Shown here: positions 53,880 to 63,872 of the stretch, piece after piece
How the letters are laid out: each line of letters opens with the position of its first letter
Position numbering within the stretch: position 1 is the stretch's first letter
Source: Blastobasis lacticolella
Lineage: Eukaryota; Arthropoda; Insecta; Lepidoptera; Blastobasidae
Direction: 5' to 3'
Length of the DNA: 64,000 nucleotides
NCBI GenBank assembly: GCA_905147135.1
Contig: LR990049.1
Location: 3,179,428-3,243,427 of the forward strand
Program-made: the position numbers and the translations under genes
Notes under the pieces: model-generated
Database searches by the model: none
Seen by the model: only the letters and a program-made list of their open reading frames with translations
What the model was told of the DNA's origin: nothing

Positions 53880-54986
53880 GCCCGTCCCGGCTTCGCACGG
53901 GGTAGACAATTATTTATTTTTGGAAATTTGGATATAAAACACTTTTTTTCACAAATATTTTTATTTATTAAAAAATTATTATTTATTAATTACATATTAA
54001 AAAAAATCCCACTGTATAAGAATTAATTTGATTTTAATATGAACAGTTTATTGAATAGAAGTTTTCATAAAAAAATACATACAATACTTAAATAGGTGCT
54101 TTAAAAAGAGTGTGACACTGCTATAAAAATAAACTGTCAAGGTTTAATCAAGTAATTTATGCGCAGTTTTGAAAATAACTCCTAATCGATAGAAAGAAAA
54201 TGTGCTCTATCTGAAATGTGTTCTATGGAAAAATCTAAATGTTCAATATCGGTAGCGTCCGCTGCGTAAGGAGCCGACCGCGCGATTAAGCCGCGCGGCT
54301 ACCTATCTTACAGACGTGCACGCCCCACTCCTGTATTTCAGTGCCCCCTCCACCCCGCCCGCCGCGATGCCCGGCGCGCTTTTCAGACTGCATCGCAAAC
54401 AACGGCCACGGCGCTATGGCGGTTTTGTTTACTGTTTGAATTTTTTAATTCGTTATATCTTTTGAATGGAAAGTCCAATTTAAATAATTTAAAAACTATT
54501 TTATAGGTAGTTAAATGGTCTTGACCATAAAATAATTTATTTGGATAAGGATTAATATAAACACATAAATAGCATGGTTTGAATTTGGTTAGCATTTTCA
54601 TTAATGTTTAAAATGAAAAAAGTTGTTGTAGTGACATAACTACAATAGTTGGACATATGCTACCGCGGAGTTTTTCGTAGACATTATGATGTTCTTCAAT
54701 ATTGTTGTACATTATTTTGTTCTATCGCTAATAGTTTCGGCAGCGCATTCGACGAAAGACATTTTAAGACTCATTTTTCTACACCTTCGGTTACATTGTT
54801 CAAATTTTACCAAGGATCCCTAATTTTTTTCAAAATGAAATGTAGCCTATGTCAAATTGGAAGAATGTAGCATTCTATTGGAGAAAGAATTTTTTAAATC
54901 GGCCCAGTACTTTTTGAGCCTATTCATTACAAACATACACACATACAAAAATAGGTACAAATCTTTCCTCTTTATAATATTAGTGT
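53878..54986 (+). repeat. Passenger repeat B, second copy of the same repeat class
   Basis: Begins TAGCCCGTCCCGGCTTCGC and ends CTTTATAATATTAGTGTAGA. It directly abuts repeat A and shares TGACATAACTAnAATAGTT, ACATTATTTnGTTCTATC, GTAGCCTATGTCA and GAGCCTATTCAnTACAAACA. Its first 300 bp are AT-rich, then a GC-rich portion (54250-54410). No frame. Confidence 0.7.
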
Positions 54987-55030
54987 AGATTAGTTTAGTT
55001 TTGTTCATTTTTTATTTTTGTTAGAGAACG

Positions 55031-55208
55031 TGTTGGATGGCTAAGCCATAAATATTTATAAAAATATGATTATGACAGCTCAGACTGTCAGAGAGATTTG
55101 ACGTTTATGTAACCACGTTTTGAGGTTCGTCAAACTAACCTGTAAAAGAAGGAGTCTGAATAAAATACGTTTAATTACTATAAAACAGTGAGTTTTAATA
55201 ATATAACA
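55031..55208 (+). repeat. 3' LTR, 178 bp
   Basis: Identical by eye to the 5' LTR. The upstream purine tract is weak (GTTAGAGAACG), unusual for an LTR element. Confidence 0.92.
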
Positions 55209-55213
55209 GAAGT
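55209..55213. other. Target-site duplication GAAGT (right)
   Basis: Matches 48786-48790. Confidence 0.85.
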
Positions 55214-55576
55214 AATCATCCAATCGCAGTTTGGGCGGATACCGAAGGCCAACAAACAAACGTGCAAATACGAGCCCGAATCGGTTCCCAAAACTCCCAA
55301 AGATCGTTTGCTTGGCCACGAAATGCAAGTATTAGACCTTAGAAGTCCAAATAATTCGGCCGACAGCCCTTCGTTGGCGTACGTTGAGTGTGTACACACC
55401 ATAAGGACGAGTAATAACCTCGTGCCATTCATATCAAAACAAACCAACCTCCTACATCTTACTACCAGGCGTCGAACTAAATGTTACCTACTTATCTACA
55501 TGAATAGGCTCTACCAAATTAACTAGGAACTTGCCTACACTAATTATTTTCAATAGTTAGGTATGCTTAAATAGTC
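55214..55576. other. Right flank of the Gypsy-type element
   Basis: A 112-codon frame overlaps the LTR end and this flank, but I recognise no domain. 55418-55476 resembles 48607-48666, so a diverged repeat flanks the element on both sides. Confidence 0.35.
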
Positions 55577-55910
55577 GGAGCGTCGGTGGCCTAAGGTTGC
55601 GGTATCCGACTCGTACACGAGAGGTACCGGGTTCGAATCCCACTGCCGCCATGTACCAATAACTCTTTTTTAAGTTATGCACATTAGCTGAATACTAACC
55701 GATGCTTTTACGGTAAGGGAAATTATCGTGATGAAACTTACACATTCAGTTCAGACGACTGAATTTGTAAGTAACCAAGATTAAATCTGGTCAGGTTCCC
55801 TTGGTAGCAGGGTTAGGAGCCAGGAATGTCAGATGGCAGTCGCTCCACTGCAATTAATTACCTAATCTGCCAAATCCTAGATCATGGACCATAGTCAAAG
55901 CGGACCACAG
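55577..55910 (+). repeat. SINE family A (plus-strand copy of an inverted pair)
   Basis: Head GGAGCGTCGGTGGCC, box B GGTTCGAATCC (about 55630), body ATAACTCTTTTTTAAGTTAT, hairpin CACATTCAGTTCAGACGACT and tail CAATTAATTACCTAATCTGC, up to GACCATAGTC. The A box is altered by an internal change. Confidence 0.8.
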
Positions 55911-55947
55911 GCACGGAAAATAATTTTGTGGAGAGAAAATAATTTGT

Positions 55948-56208
55948 TACAGTGGAGCGACTACCATCTGACCTCCATGACCCTGCTACCAGGGTCTACC
56001 TGACTAGATTGGATCATGGTTACAGTTTCAGTTGCCAGAATTTGCAGATTTCATCATGATGTTTCCCTCACCATAGGAGCATCGGTTAATTTCAACTAAT
56101 GTACATAACTCAGAAAATAGTCATTGGTACATTGCCACAGCGGGATTCGAACCCGGCACCTCTCTCGCTTACGAGTCGGACACTCAACCGCCCAGCCACC
56201 AACGTTCT
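55948..56208 (-). repeat. SINE family A (minus-strand copy of an inverted pair)
   Basis: Minus-strand head AACGTTGGTGGCTGGGCGG, box B GGTTCGAATCC (about 56151-56141) and body to about 55948, lacking the extreme tail. It is 38 bp from the plus-strand copy, forming an inverted pair. Confidence 0.8.
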
Positions 56209-57815
56209 TGAAAAACATACTTAAGATAGCTACATAACTAAAACAGAATTCGTTCAATTGATAAATCGTTCTACACAGATAAGTAGGTAGTATGTCCTCC
56301 AAAATGGTTCACTCATCTAGGGACCTACGTAGCGTAGGGAACCACTTATGAGACTAGTTTTGTTGAAACAGATTACAGACAGGTTTTACTAAATACCTAC
56401 ATGTTTTCATGAACAGATAAAAGCGTTGTCTTTTCTACCTATTTCCCGTCGGAAAAGAACCTCCTAACGTTACGATTAGTTAGCTAGGTAGCATATCTTA
56501 AAGTCTAGCTAGAACCTAGACCTTTAAAGCATGTAGGTACGTACCTTTTTAAAGTTATTTTATGGAAACAAACAACGTCAGGTGCCATACTTTCTTGCTT
56601 TCTTGTGGCTCGGATGACTGATAGGTATTAACTATCAAGTAAGCTTGCACTCGTATCGTAGCGTAGCTAGGTAGGTACACTCCATACACACAGATACACA
56701 ACACTACGCAGGCTCTGGTTGCTATGCAATACGTATAGTACATAATAAGTAGGTAGGTACCATGGTGTTTGGCCTACTGCTAGCTTGCATTCATGCACAG
56801 AATAATGGTTATCACAATACTTAAACGTTGAACGCTGAACACAGACAAGACTACGTTAATACTGGTACCTGAAGCTATAAATCATTCGTTCACATCGTTA
56901 ACACTCTTATCACAGTTATCTTCACAATAGGTACTTAGGTATCCTACAACTACAACGCAACAATCATTTCGGTCACGCGAAAAGCTAAAAACTGAATGAG
57001 AACCGTGGGTCAAACAACAAAATAAAGAACGGCCCGCCAAAGTGTTCTATTTTTAGATTTTTTAGTTTTCAGTTTCTATTTTGATGTCAAAGGCGCCGCC
57101 ACAGCTCCGGCGCCGGCCTTGACCTTGATGGCACGTGCAAAAGGATTCCTACTTAGGGATCCGTGTTTTAGGGGTCTTACTTATTTCGCCTTTTATGTTC
57201 TCTCGTTTTATGTTCTCCTGGTAGTTGCACCATAACGTTATTTTTTTTTTTATTTGATAAAGTGAGCAACTGTGGGCTTAATAATAATCCTTATGATGAT
57301 GGTGATGAACTACATTTGCTTATCACTATTTTATCGGGTAGTTTGGTACAATGACAGTAACCTAGACAGTAATTTCTAAAATTGTGTTTGGGTCCGTGCT
57401 CCACCTAGGTGACCTAGGTTCTCCAATTGGGTGAAGCATGGGATATTTACAGGTATAGCTCCATCAACTAAGAATCATTTAGTTAATTTTAGTTGATGAG
57501 AAATGTTCGTGAAAACGATAGGTACGATTACCTACGCGACACTGAAATATGACTGACAGACATGACATGAGAAAACAAACTCGTAAAAAGACAAAGATGT
57601 TACATTAATTAGAGTTTGCTACATTAATATGCTACAGTAATTTGAATAAGACTACTTTGCTATTAGTTAGGTGATGGTGCACTTTCGCAAAAACTATGAG
57701 TGAACCTTTTGAATTAAAATCATAATTGGTTACAATATTTTTTTGTACAGAACCCTCAAACCAAAAAATACAAAACGGATAATTTAGACCTCCTTAATAT
57801 TGCGCCTAGTACGTG
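56209..57815. other. Gene-free stretch
   Basis: Many TAGGTAGGTA phrases (about 56460-56760) but no coding frame. A T-run lies near 57241. Nothing else recognised. Confidence 0.35.
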
Positions 57816-58663
57816 GGGTGTCCATAAAATAAGCCAGTGCAAATACAGGCATGACGCATTTCATCTTAGTCCTCACAGTGACAACGCATCTGCTGTTCTG
57901 CATTTTTGTTGCCTGCAACCTAAATGCTTAAATCGTAGATATAATGGGCGACGGTTACCGCTTGCCTTCAGGTGGACTATCACTGCGTAGCATAAAACAA
58001 GTAATTGTACTGCCACTAGGCCACTAGGTAAATATTTGTTTCTTAAGCGTTGTTGACACTAAAAACTAGTAACAGACGTTCCCCTTTTTCTGGAGCCAAC
58101 CAACCGTTAGTTGCAGTTGATACTAATCCTTACGCAGGATAAAATAGTCGCATTTGAGTGCGGAATACGTGGTCGGACGTCCGACTAAGGACGGCATTCC
58201 CGCGCATCCGTATTAACCCAAAAGCTGCTTTATTTTGTACTTTGTAAGGATTAGTATCGACTGCAACTGATGATTGGTCGGCTCAAGGCAAATCGTAGCG
58301 TCTGTTACTAGTAAATTGACGAAATGGTAAAACCGGGTCTCCTGACCGTACCTAGTACGTAAATAGTGTTGCTAGGTATTTTTTCAGCTTTTCAAATTAA
58401 ATATTCAACTTCTTGGATTCATACATGAGTAGAATTTAATCATTACTATTAGATAGGTACTGAAATGACGTCTTTCCTTATTTCGGAGCTGGCGGAAAAG
58501 TTCAACGAGAAATGCATAAACTTGTGCCAAGGCTCACCACATGCATTCAACAGGATGTAGACTGAGTGAAAAAATAGACAATAAAGTATAACAACAATAT
58601 CGTGTAGTTTTGCTGCACTTTCCAAAAATATTAAAATCTAGTGAATGTACTTTATGGACACCC
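57816..58663. mobile_element. 848-bp element with GGGTGTCCATAAA terminal inverted repeats
   Basis: GGGTGTCCATAAA (57816-57828) is exactly inverted at 58651-58663 (TTTATGGACACCC). No transposase frame lies between, so it would be non-autonomous. A separate 248-bp MITE is nested inside. Confidence 0.6.
58065..58312. mobile_element. 248-bp MITE nested in the TIR element
   Basis: Ends ACTAGTAACAGACG and CGTCTGTTACTAGT. Pairing extends about 65 bp inward, through TAGTTGCAGTnGATACTAAT, CCTTAC and their complements. No frame. Confidence 0.8.
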
Positions 58664-59296
58664 TGTGATATCAGTATCCCGTGCATAGTCCACCTGCTTC
58701 AGTCATGACTGCCTAGTACAATAGAAGATATGGCGCAGACGCGAAATCAAGCTGTAACTTTTTTGCCTATTAATGTTTATTGTGTTTTCGCAATTAGTTT
58801 GAAGACTATGTGTGACTAATATGTACCTAGGTGCAACATTGTGTTGAAGGCAAAAAAAAAAACAAATAAATTAAAGTACAAACAAACATCGAAATGTCTT
58901 GTTTTTGTGCCGGACTGCTCACGAGCTGCTTGTAATAATAATTTTATTAACCAGCCACTTGAGGTATTGATCATAGTGATCTTTAGATTGAATTTTAAAA
59001 CTTTAGTCTTACTACCTACCGTTTCATATGAAACGGTAGGTAGAAAAGACTTAAAGGGACAAAACCTATATCCTATCTGTAACTGGTAAAATTGTATTAT
59101 TCAGTTGATTGACCTGATTATGAACTTGAGTGATCTATTACAACTGATTTCTAGAGATGCGGTCTTTCGTTTTCAAAATGTGATTATCGACATTGAAAAA
59201 GAAAAAGTTCGATAGTCATTTTCTCGGTAACTATTCCACGCACGAAAAAAAGAATTTTACCTATCGTTTTAATACGTTTAGCACTCCATCCAGTTC
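58664..59296. other. Gene-free stretch with a perfect palindrome
   Basis: An A-run near 58855 and the palindrome at 59012-59043 are the only notable features; short frames are not gene-like. Confidence 0.3.
59012..59043. repeat. Perfect 32-bp palindrome without loop
   Basis: CTACCTACCGTTTCAT is followed immediately by its exact complement. Beyond a 1-2-bp mismatch the flanks AGTCTT / AAGACT also pair. Confidence 0.85.
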
Positions 59297-59297
59297 A

Positions 59298-59334
59298 CGG
59301 CTTTATACATGTATTATGAAACACCCTGTATATA
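59298..59334 (-). repeat. Transposon end motif, inverted partner of 48401-48437
   Basis: Exact 37-bp reverse complement of 48401-48437. A second, similar ACACCCTGTATA end lies at about 59402-59415. Confidence 0.7.
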
Positions 59335-59496
59335 TTTATATATATTTTTTTATTGTCTTCACTTGGCCTATTAATGGTTATCGTTTGGACGTGCTTTCTG
59401 GAACACCCTGTATATCGATTTATAATATAATAATAATATATACTACATACAGGTATTATCTATAACTAAGGATCACTCTCTGATAGATAACACTCT

Positions 59497-60038
59497 TTTA
59501 TCTACACTCGTATCGTAATGTTCCAATTACATATTCGAAAACAGTCGTTTAAGGAGACACTTTTTTCACGCCAGTCCATGAAATTAAAAAAAAATACTTT
59601 TCGGTACAGCATTTCCCATACTAATTTCATTACAGCTGTAACGTAAAATTACTTTTTAATCATTATGCAACACTTATATTTTTTAAATTCTTGTCGGGCG
59701 CCCGGACACGGTCAAATGTAGGCTGAATACCTAAATGTCTTTAACAAATTCAAAATTCAAATTTTACTGTCTATATTTGTAAGCAATTATTTTTCCGCTA
59801 AACAGAATATTCTTTTCTAATCGTTGTTAGTTGTGTTTGTGAATGTTTTTTCTTGTTTGAACCAAATAAATAGATAAATATTAAAGTAGTGACGTGAATT
59901 TCCCGCCGCTTGATATCGGTGACGCGTAGACACACCAGAAATGACTCGGTACGATATTTTAACATAAAAATATGAGTGTAGATAAAGTAGTGTATGCAAC
60001 TGCATATAATTAGGTATTAAAACACTCGTGTCATACTG
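59497..60038. mobile_element. Second copy of the composite MITE of 30.9-31.6 kb, inverted
   Basis: TTTATCTACACTCGTA (59497) to GTGTAGATAAA (59986), then GTAGTGTATGCAACTGCATA and ATTAGGTATTAAAACACTCG (to about 60038). This is the TIR element in reverse orientation with half of the adjoining hairpin MITE. Shared internal phrases are GTTGTTAGT-free; CCCGACAAG/GTCGGGCGCC and GCAACACTT blocks match. No frame. Confidence 0.7.
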
Positions 60039-61270
60039 TATTATGTTCGCCTTTATTTTTCTTCCTGTTCTTTGTAATTATTATTTTATATTATTATAAT
60101 CTTTACTGTTTATTCATTTAAGCAATTGTTACAACCACACTTTAATTCCTAAGGATGATCCTAACATACCTAGTCTATCTAGCTTGTCCCCAAGTATGAA
60201 GCTTGATTCTATTCCTTGTAATTGCAATTGTAATCAAAATAAAAGTTATAGTATTAACTTATGTGTGTGTGTGTGTGTGTTCCTGCCTGAGTGACGGAGA
60301 TAAATTGTCTTCTCTCCTCTAAGCACGTGTCTAATACCTATACTACCCTACGTTCCCTAACCAGTTTGAAGTGGAAAACACCAGAGGTCACGTCAAGGCA
60401 TACTAAGATTCTATAGTCCAAAAAGTGTATGCCTAACCTTCCAACAGAACTCCTCCGGTGCGTGCTGATAGAATGTGTACCTGGCAAGTCCGAGGGTCCA
60501 CTCTAGCTGGGGAGGATCCTCGAAAGAAGTGTATTGGATCATGAGTCATCAGTATTCGAGCAGGGTACTGTTTAGCGAGCAGCGGTCAGACCCGCCCAAG
60601 CGGCTTACCATGTTTCCATGGCCAGCTCTTACTAGAAATCTTAGACCCATGCCACACTTTAGGTACAAGTGACCGCTCCATCGCAGAAGTTAGTATTTAA
60701 AAACAAATGATGAGTTGTCTGAAATCCATTCAGATCCGCCCCTAAAAACAAGGGCGGTCCAAAGACCTACAGGAAAAAGCATCAACAGCTCCACCCGAGA
60801 CAAACGAACTAATTAGAATCTTATCACAGTTCCATTTACACTTACTTACCTGTATATTCTTTATTGTAGCACTGATTCTAATACGTTATTAACTAGGTTA
60901 TAACTTTTACAACGCTCCACGGTAACTAAAACGTCTTTAACCTGACTTATGATAGCAGTTCGTAGTAAGTATACTCATCCAGAAGTGATCCCTGAAAGAA
61001 TTTCGCGATCTAAAGAAAATCCAGCAGCGTTTCAGCAACTCCAACAACCTTATTTAGAAGTGCGCCCGTATTAATCCCGAGTCCTCAACGCCAGGCCCAA
61101 TATCCTCCAAATATCCTTATGATTTCCCTACGAAAAACGTAACAAATCCTTACGAAATACGTGAGCTTTTCTAACGAAACGGTGCGGACGATGCGGAGCC
61201 AATGGCAAGTACATTCATTCTATTACCTATTTGTTTGCTTTCTGAGTGAAGACCAAAATTGACTAATGTG
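60039..61270. other. Gene-free stretch with a GT microsatellite
   Basis: (TG)n at 60261-60282. Otherwise no coding frame or repeat recognised. Confidence 0.35.
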
Positions 61271-61400
61271 TAAAACATTTATTTATTTATTTAACTATTT
61301 ATTGCACACAATAAAGAAATACAGAGATATAACATTTCATATGCGTTGGATATAAAGACGAGAGCAGCTTGTAGCATGACTCCCCGCCCCTTACCTTTTC
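61271..61400 (-). repeat. LINE 3' UTR scrap
   Basis: ATTTATTTATTTATTTAACT, then ATTGCACACAATAAAG; a minus-strand LINE tail similar in type to that at 31.6 kb. Confidence 0.45.
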
Positions 61401-61589
61401 CTAGCGGTTCGTATAGAAAACCCCATAGAACAAATAAGTAGTTAGAAAAGCTAAGTAGGCGGTGCAGGCGCGCCACAACTATGCGCAAATGAGCTAGTTT
61501 CATCCAAAAGGCGCGAACGCGCCGTCAGTCTCTTGCACAATTCCGCGGAGTGCGCATTAAAAAAAAGCTGTGTCTAAATTGTAAAAAAT

Positions 61590-61669
61590 ATGCCATTTTG
61601 CGCAATAATTAACTGCAAAACCAGAAGCGATCAGGCTTCTAGAACAAAAGGAGGAATCTCTTTTCACCG
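61590..61669 (+). CDS. THAP-domain exon 1
   Basis: ATG at 61590 gives MPFCAIINCKTRS and ends GGISFHR across the splice junction. The donor CCG|GTAAGT at 61669 is an excellent consensus, phase 2. It has the first two Cys of the C2CH zinc site (C-x4-C) and the FHR end typical of THAP N-termini. The equivalent exon in the 33.9-34.0-kb copy is stopped and its donor altered. THAP domains bind DNA and form the N-terminus of P-element transposases and host THAP proteins. Confidence 0.75.
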
Positions 61670-62991
61670 GTAAGTCTAAAAACCTTGTATTTATCAATAT
61701 TTTAGGAAAAATATTCACCCGCGCTCAAGGACACCTTGCGCCTAATCTAGTGCTGTGCACAGTAACCGACCATATCGATAATTTTTTTGTTTATCGATAT
61801 AATATATTTGTTGTATAGTAGAATTGACATCAAAAGAGGAGGAAATTTTTATTTCGATTGAATGTACTTTTATTGTAGGTACTTGTGTTCCTTGAAATTT
61901 TGATGTTAGTTTTTAGTAGGGGTAAGGAAGGGGTACAGCAGGGTATTGTAAGGGCACGCGTGGGGTAGAGGTGGGATACCTATAAACCAAGGAAATCGCG
62001 ATAGTTAATTGCTTTACAATTATTGTGCGTCGATAACGACGGCGCACAGTGCCCTACTCCCATACAAGAGATTGCTCGTAATTAAAAAAACCGAAGGTAA
62101 GTAAAGTCGATCCTTTTACTTTTATTTTAAAGACAACTTACTAAAGAGCAATAAAATATATTTTTTTTCCTTAAAACTCATTAGAACGGTAAAATATTTT
62201 AAGTTGAAGTATCTCCATTCATTGTCGTATTGATACTTGAAAAATCGGGGTTTTTCTTCTTTGCGATTGCGATTTAATAAAATTGATGTACTAAAGTATA
62301 TGGTAGTGAAAGTTATGCAACTTGCTAAAGAAGGTTTAGACTTTTAAAATATATTATTTTAATTGTGATAATACCAACTGTTTTAAATTAAGATGATCGT
62401 AAAGTTGTCATTGTTTTCGTTGACTTCTAATTTTCTATATCAACTTTCGAAAACCAGGCAGAAAAGTGGTAGTTGGAAACTCAAACATATTTTTTATTAA
62501 TGTGTTACACTTCTATAATGCTAAACATATTATATTTAGGGCAATTTGTGCCCCGGAACATAACTTTTTTCAGGTGCAACTTGTACCGTGTTTTGTATGG
62601 TTTCCATAAAAAAATGGACAGTCTGGTAAAAATATGGACCCTTTCTACAAGTAGGTACAATTTGGAATGGCAGAAAATTCGAATAAATGATAATGAAAAT
62701 AATGTTTAATTTATTTCTTATTTTCTCAAGTGGAAACCACTGAACAACTATCCTGTGTGTCCTGTTCCACATACCTTTAAAACCATAAGTAAATCTGTGT
62801 TTACAACGGTATTTGGTATTTTCTGACTGACTTAAATTACGAGCAATCGCTTGTATGGGAGTGGAGCACTGTGCGGCGTGTAGAACCAAAGTAAAAAACG
62901 CGAAGCAAACCATTTGAGCGTCTTGAGCGAGGGATGCACCTGTTCGTAGTAATATTGATGACGTACATTACTTCTTTAATATATTTTATAG

Positions 62992-63133
62992 TTTTCCTAA
63001 AGAGCCAGCCATAAGAGAAAAATGGATTGAAACAACTGATAGAGAAGATTGGATTCCTACTAAGTACAGCACCATTTGCTCGAGACATTTTAGAGAAAAG
63101 GATTATGCTGTGAAAAAATCTGGAAATAAATAG
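62992..63133 (+). CDS. THAP-domain exon 2 (ends in a stop)
   Basis: The acceptor TTTTATAG ends at 62991. One base completes Arg, then FPKEPAIREKWIETTDR, DWIPTKYSTICSRHFREKDY, ending KSGNK and TAG at 63131-63133. FP-x-W-x-R-x-W-P and C-x2-H complete the C2CH zinc site. The joined product is about 73 residues and lacks the usual conserved end (AVP-type) and any transposase domain. It could be a truncated THAP-only protein, or the frame may have continued by a splice site I did not find. The sequence after the TAG stays Lys/Val-rich for about 15 codons. Confidence 0.75.
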
Positions 63134-63494
63134 ATGGTGAAATACCGCGTGAAAAATTTTGTGTATAAAATCTTAAGTATGTTTTTAACCGTGTGTTGTG
63201 TAATACCAATACAATTATATTATAATATTATGCATGCATATAAGTGTTTAATTTTATTTAACGCTGTCACTTTCCCAATGCCTTTTTAAAAAATAGGGTA
63301 AAAATAAGTTTATACTGAACGAAGCTACTTCGTTTGAGTGGTTCCTATTCAACGAACTCCTAGCCCCCCTCTACCTTAGCTCTGCACTATCAGTAACCCT
63401 ACACTACCTCTGCCGTACCCCTACCGTATATCAGCCATGACCCTGCCATACTATAACTGTACCCTTACCTTAACACTAAAATAAAATAAATAAT

Positions 63495-63665
63495 CGTAGA
63501 CAAATGCCCTTTGCTGTGGGTGCTTCTTCTTGGTCGAGTCAATTTTTGAAAACCCTAGTTGTGACCTGCCGTGTAGTCGGCCACGGCAAAGGCCAGTCGC
63601 CAGGAACAGTTCCTCCCTAGTGCAGGTAGCAGGACAAAGTGGACAAAAGAGCAAATGCTCCATGG
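63495..63665 (-). repeat. Inserted repeat with Cys-rich open frame
   Basis: Present in this element copy but not at the equivalent point of the other. The minus frame reads EHLLFCPLCPATCTREELFL, then TGLCRGRLHGRSQ. I have no family for it; it may be another insertion. Confidence 0.4.
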
Positions 63666-63794
63666 TTTGGGATGGGTGCTAGATAACTGATATAGTACTT
63701 ATACACTTTTTTTAAATACATACTTATTATACATAGAACACCCAGACCCGTAACAGAAATTAAAATTCATAATTTCAATTTCTGCCCAGCAGGA

Positions 63795-63872
63795 AATTGA
63801 ACCCGGGACCTCTTGTATGACAGACTAGCATGTTAACCACTGAACCACTCAGGACGCACACATTATCGTACT
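63795..63872 (-). repeat. tRNA-like head of SINE-B, copy in element copy 1
   Basis: Minus-strand CTGAGTGGTTCAGTGGTTAA (box A region) and CCGGGTTCAATTTCC (box B-like). Equivalent position to 33334-33410. Confidence 0.6.

Larger units (their letters stand above)
48791..55208 (+). mobile_element. Complete Gypsy-type LTR retrotransposon
   Basis: Two 178-bp LTRs (48791-48968 and 55031-55208) read identical by eye. They start TGTTGGATGG and end AATATAACA. The 5-bp target duplication GAAGT lies at 48786-48790 and 55209-55213. The interior has a TGG-starting primer-binding-like sequence, gag, an in-frame TAG, a pro-pol polyprotein and about 1.86 kb of non-coding passenger repeats before the 3' LTR. 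No env frame is visible. LTR identity implies recent insertion. The gag knuckles and pol are like Mag/CsRn1-type Gypsy elements. Confidence 0.92.

Noticed and set aside
48791..55208. Endogenous retrovirus with an envelope gene
   Set aside because: No frame of env type lies between pol and the 3' LTR, only non-coding repeats.
55188..55526. 112-codon frame reading out of the 3' LTR
   Set aside because: It begins in the LTR and has no recognised domain; likely chance.
63451..63663. Cys-rich zinc-finger gene on the minus strand
   Set aside because: Short, inside a repeat absent from the sister element, with no splice or homology support.
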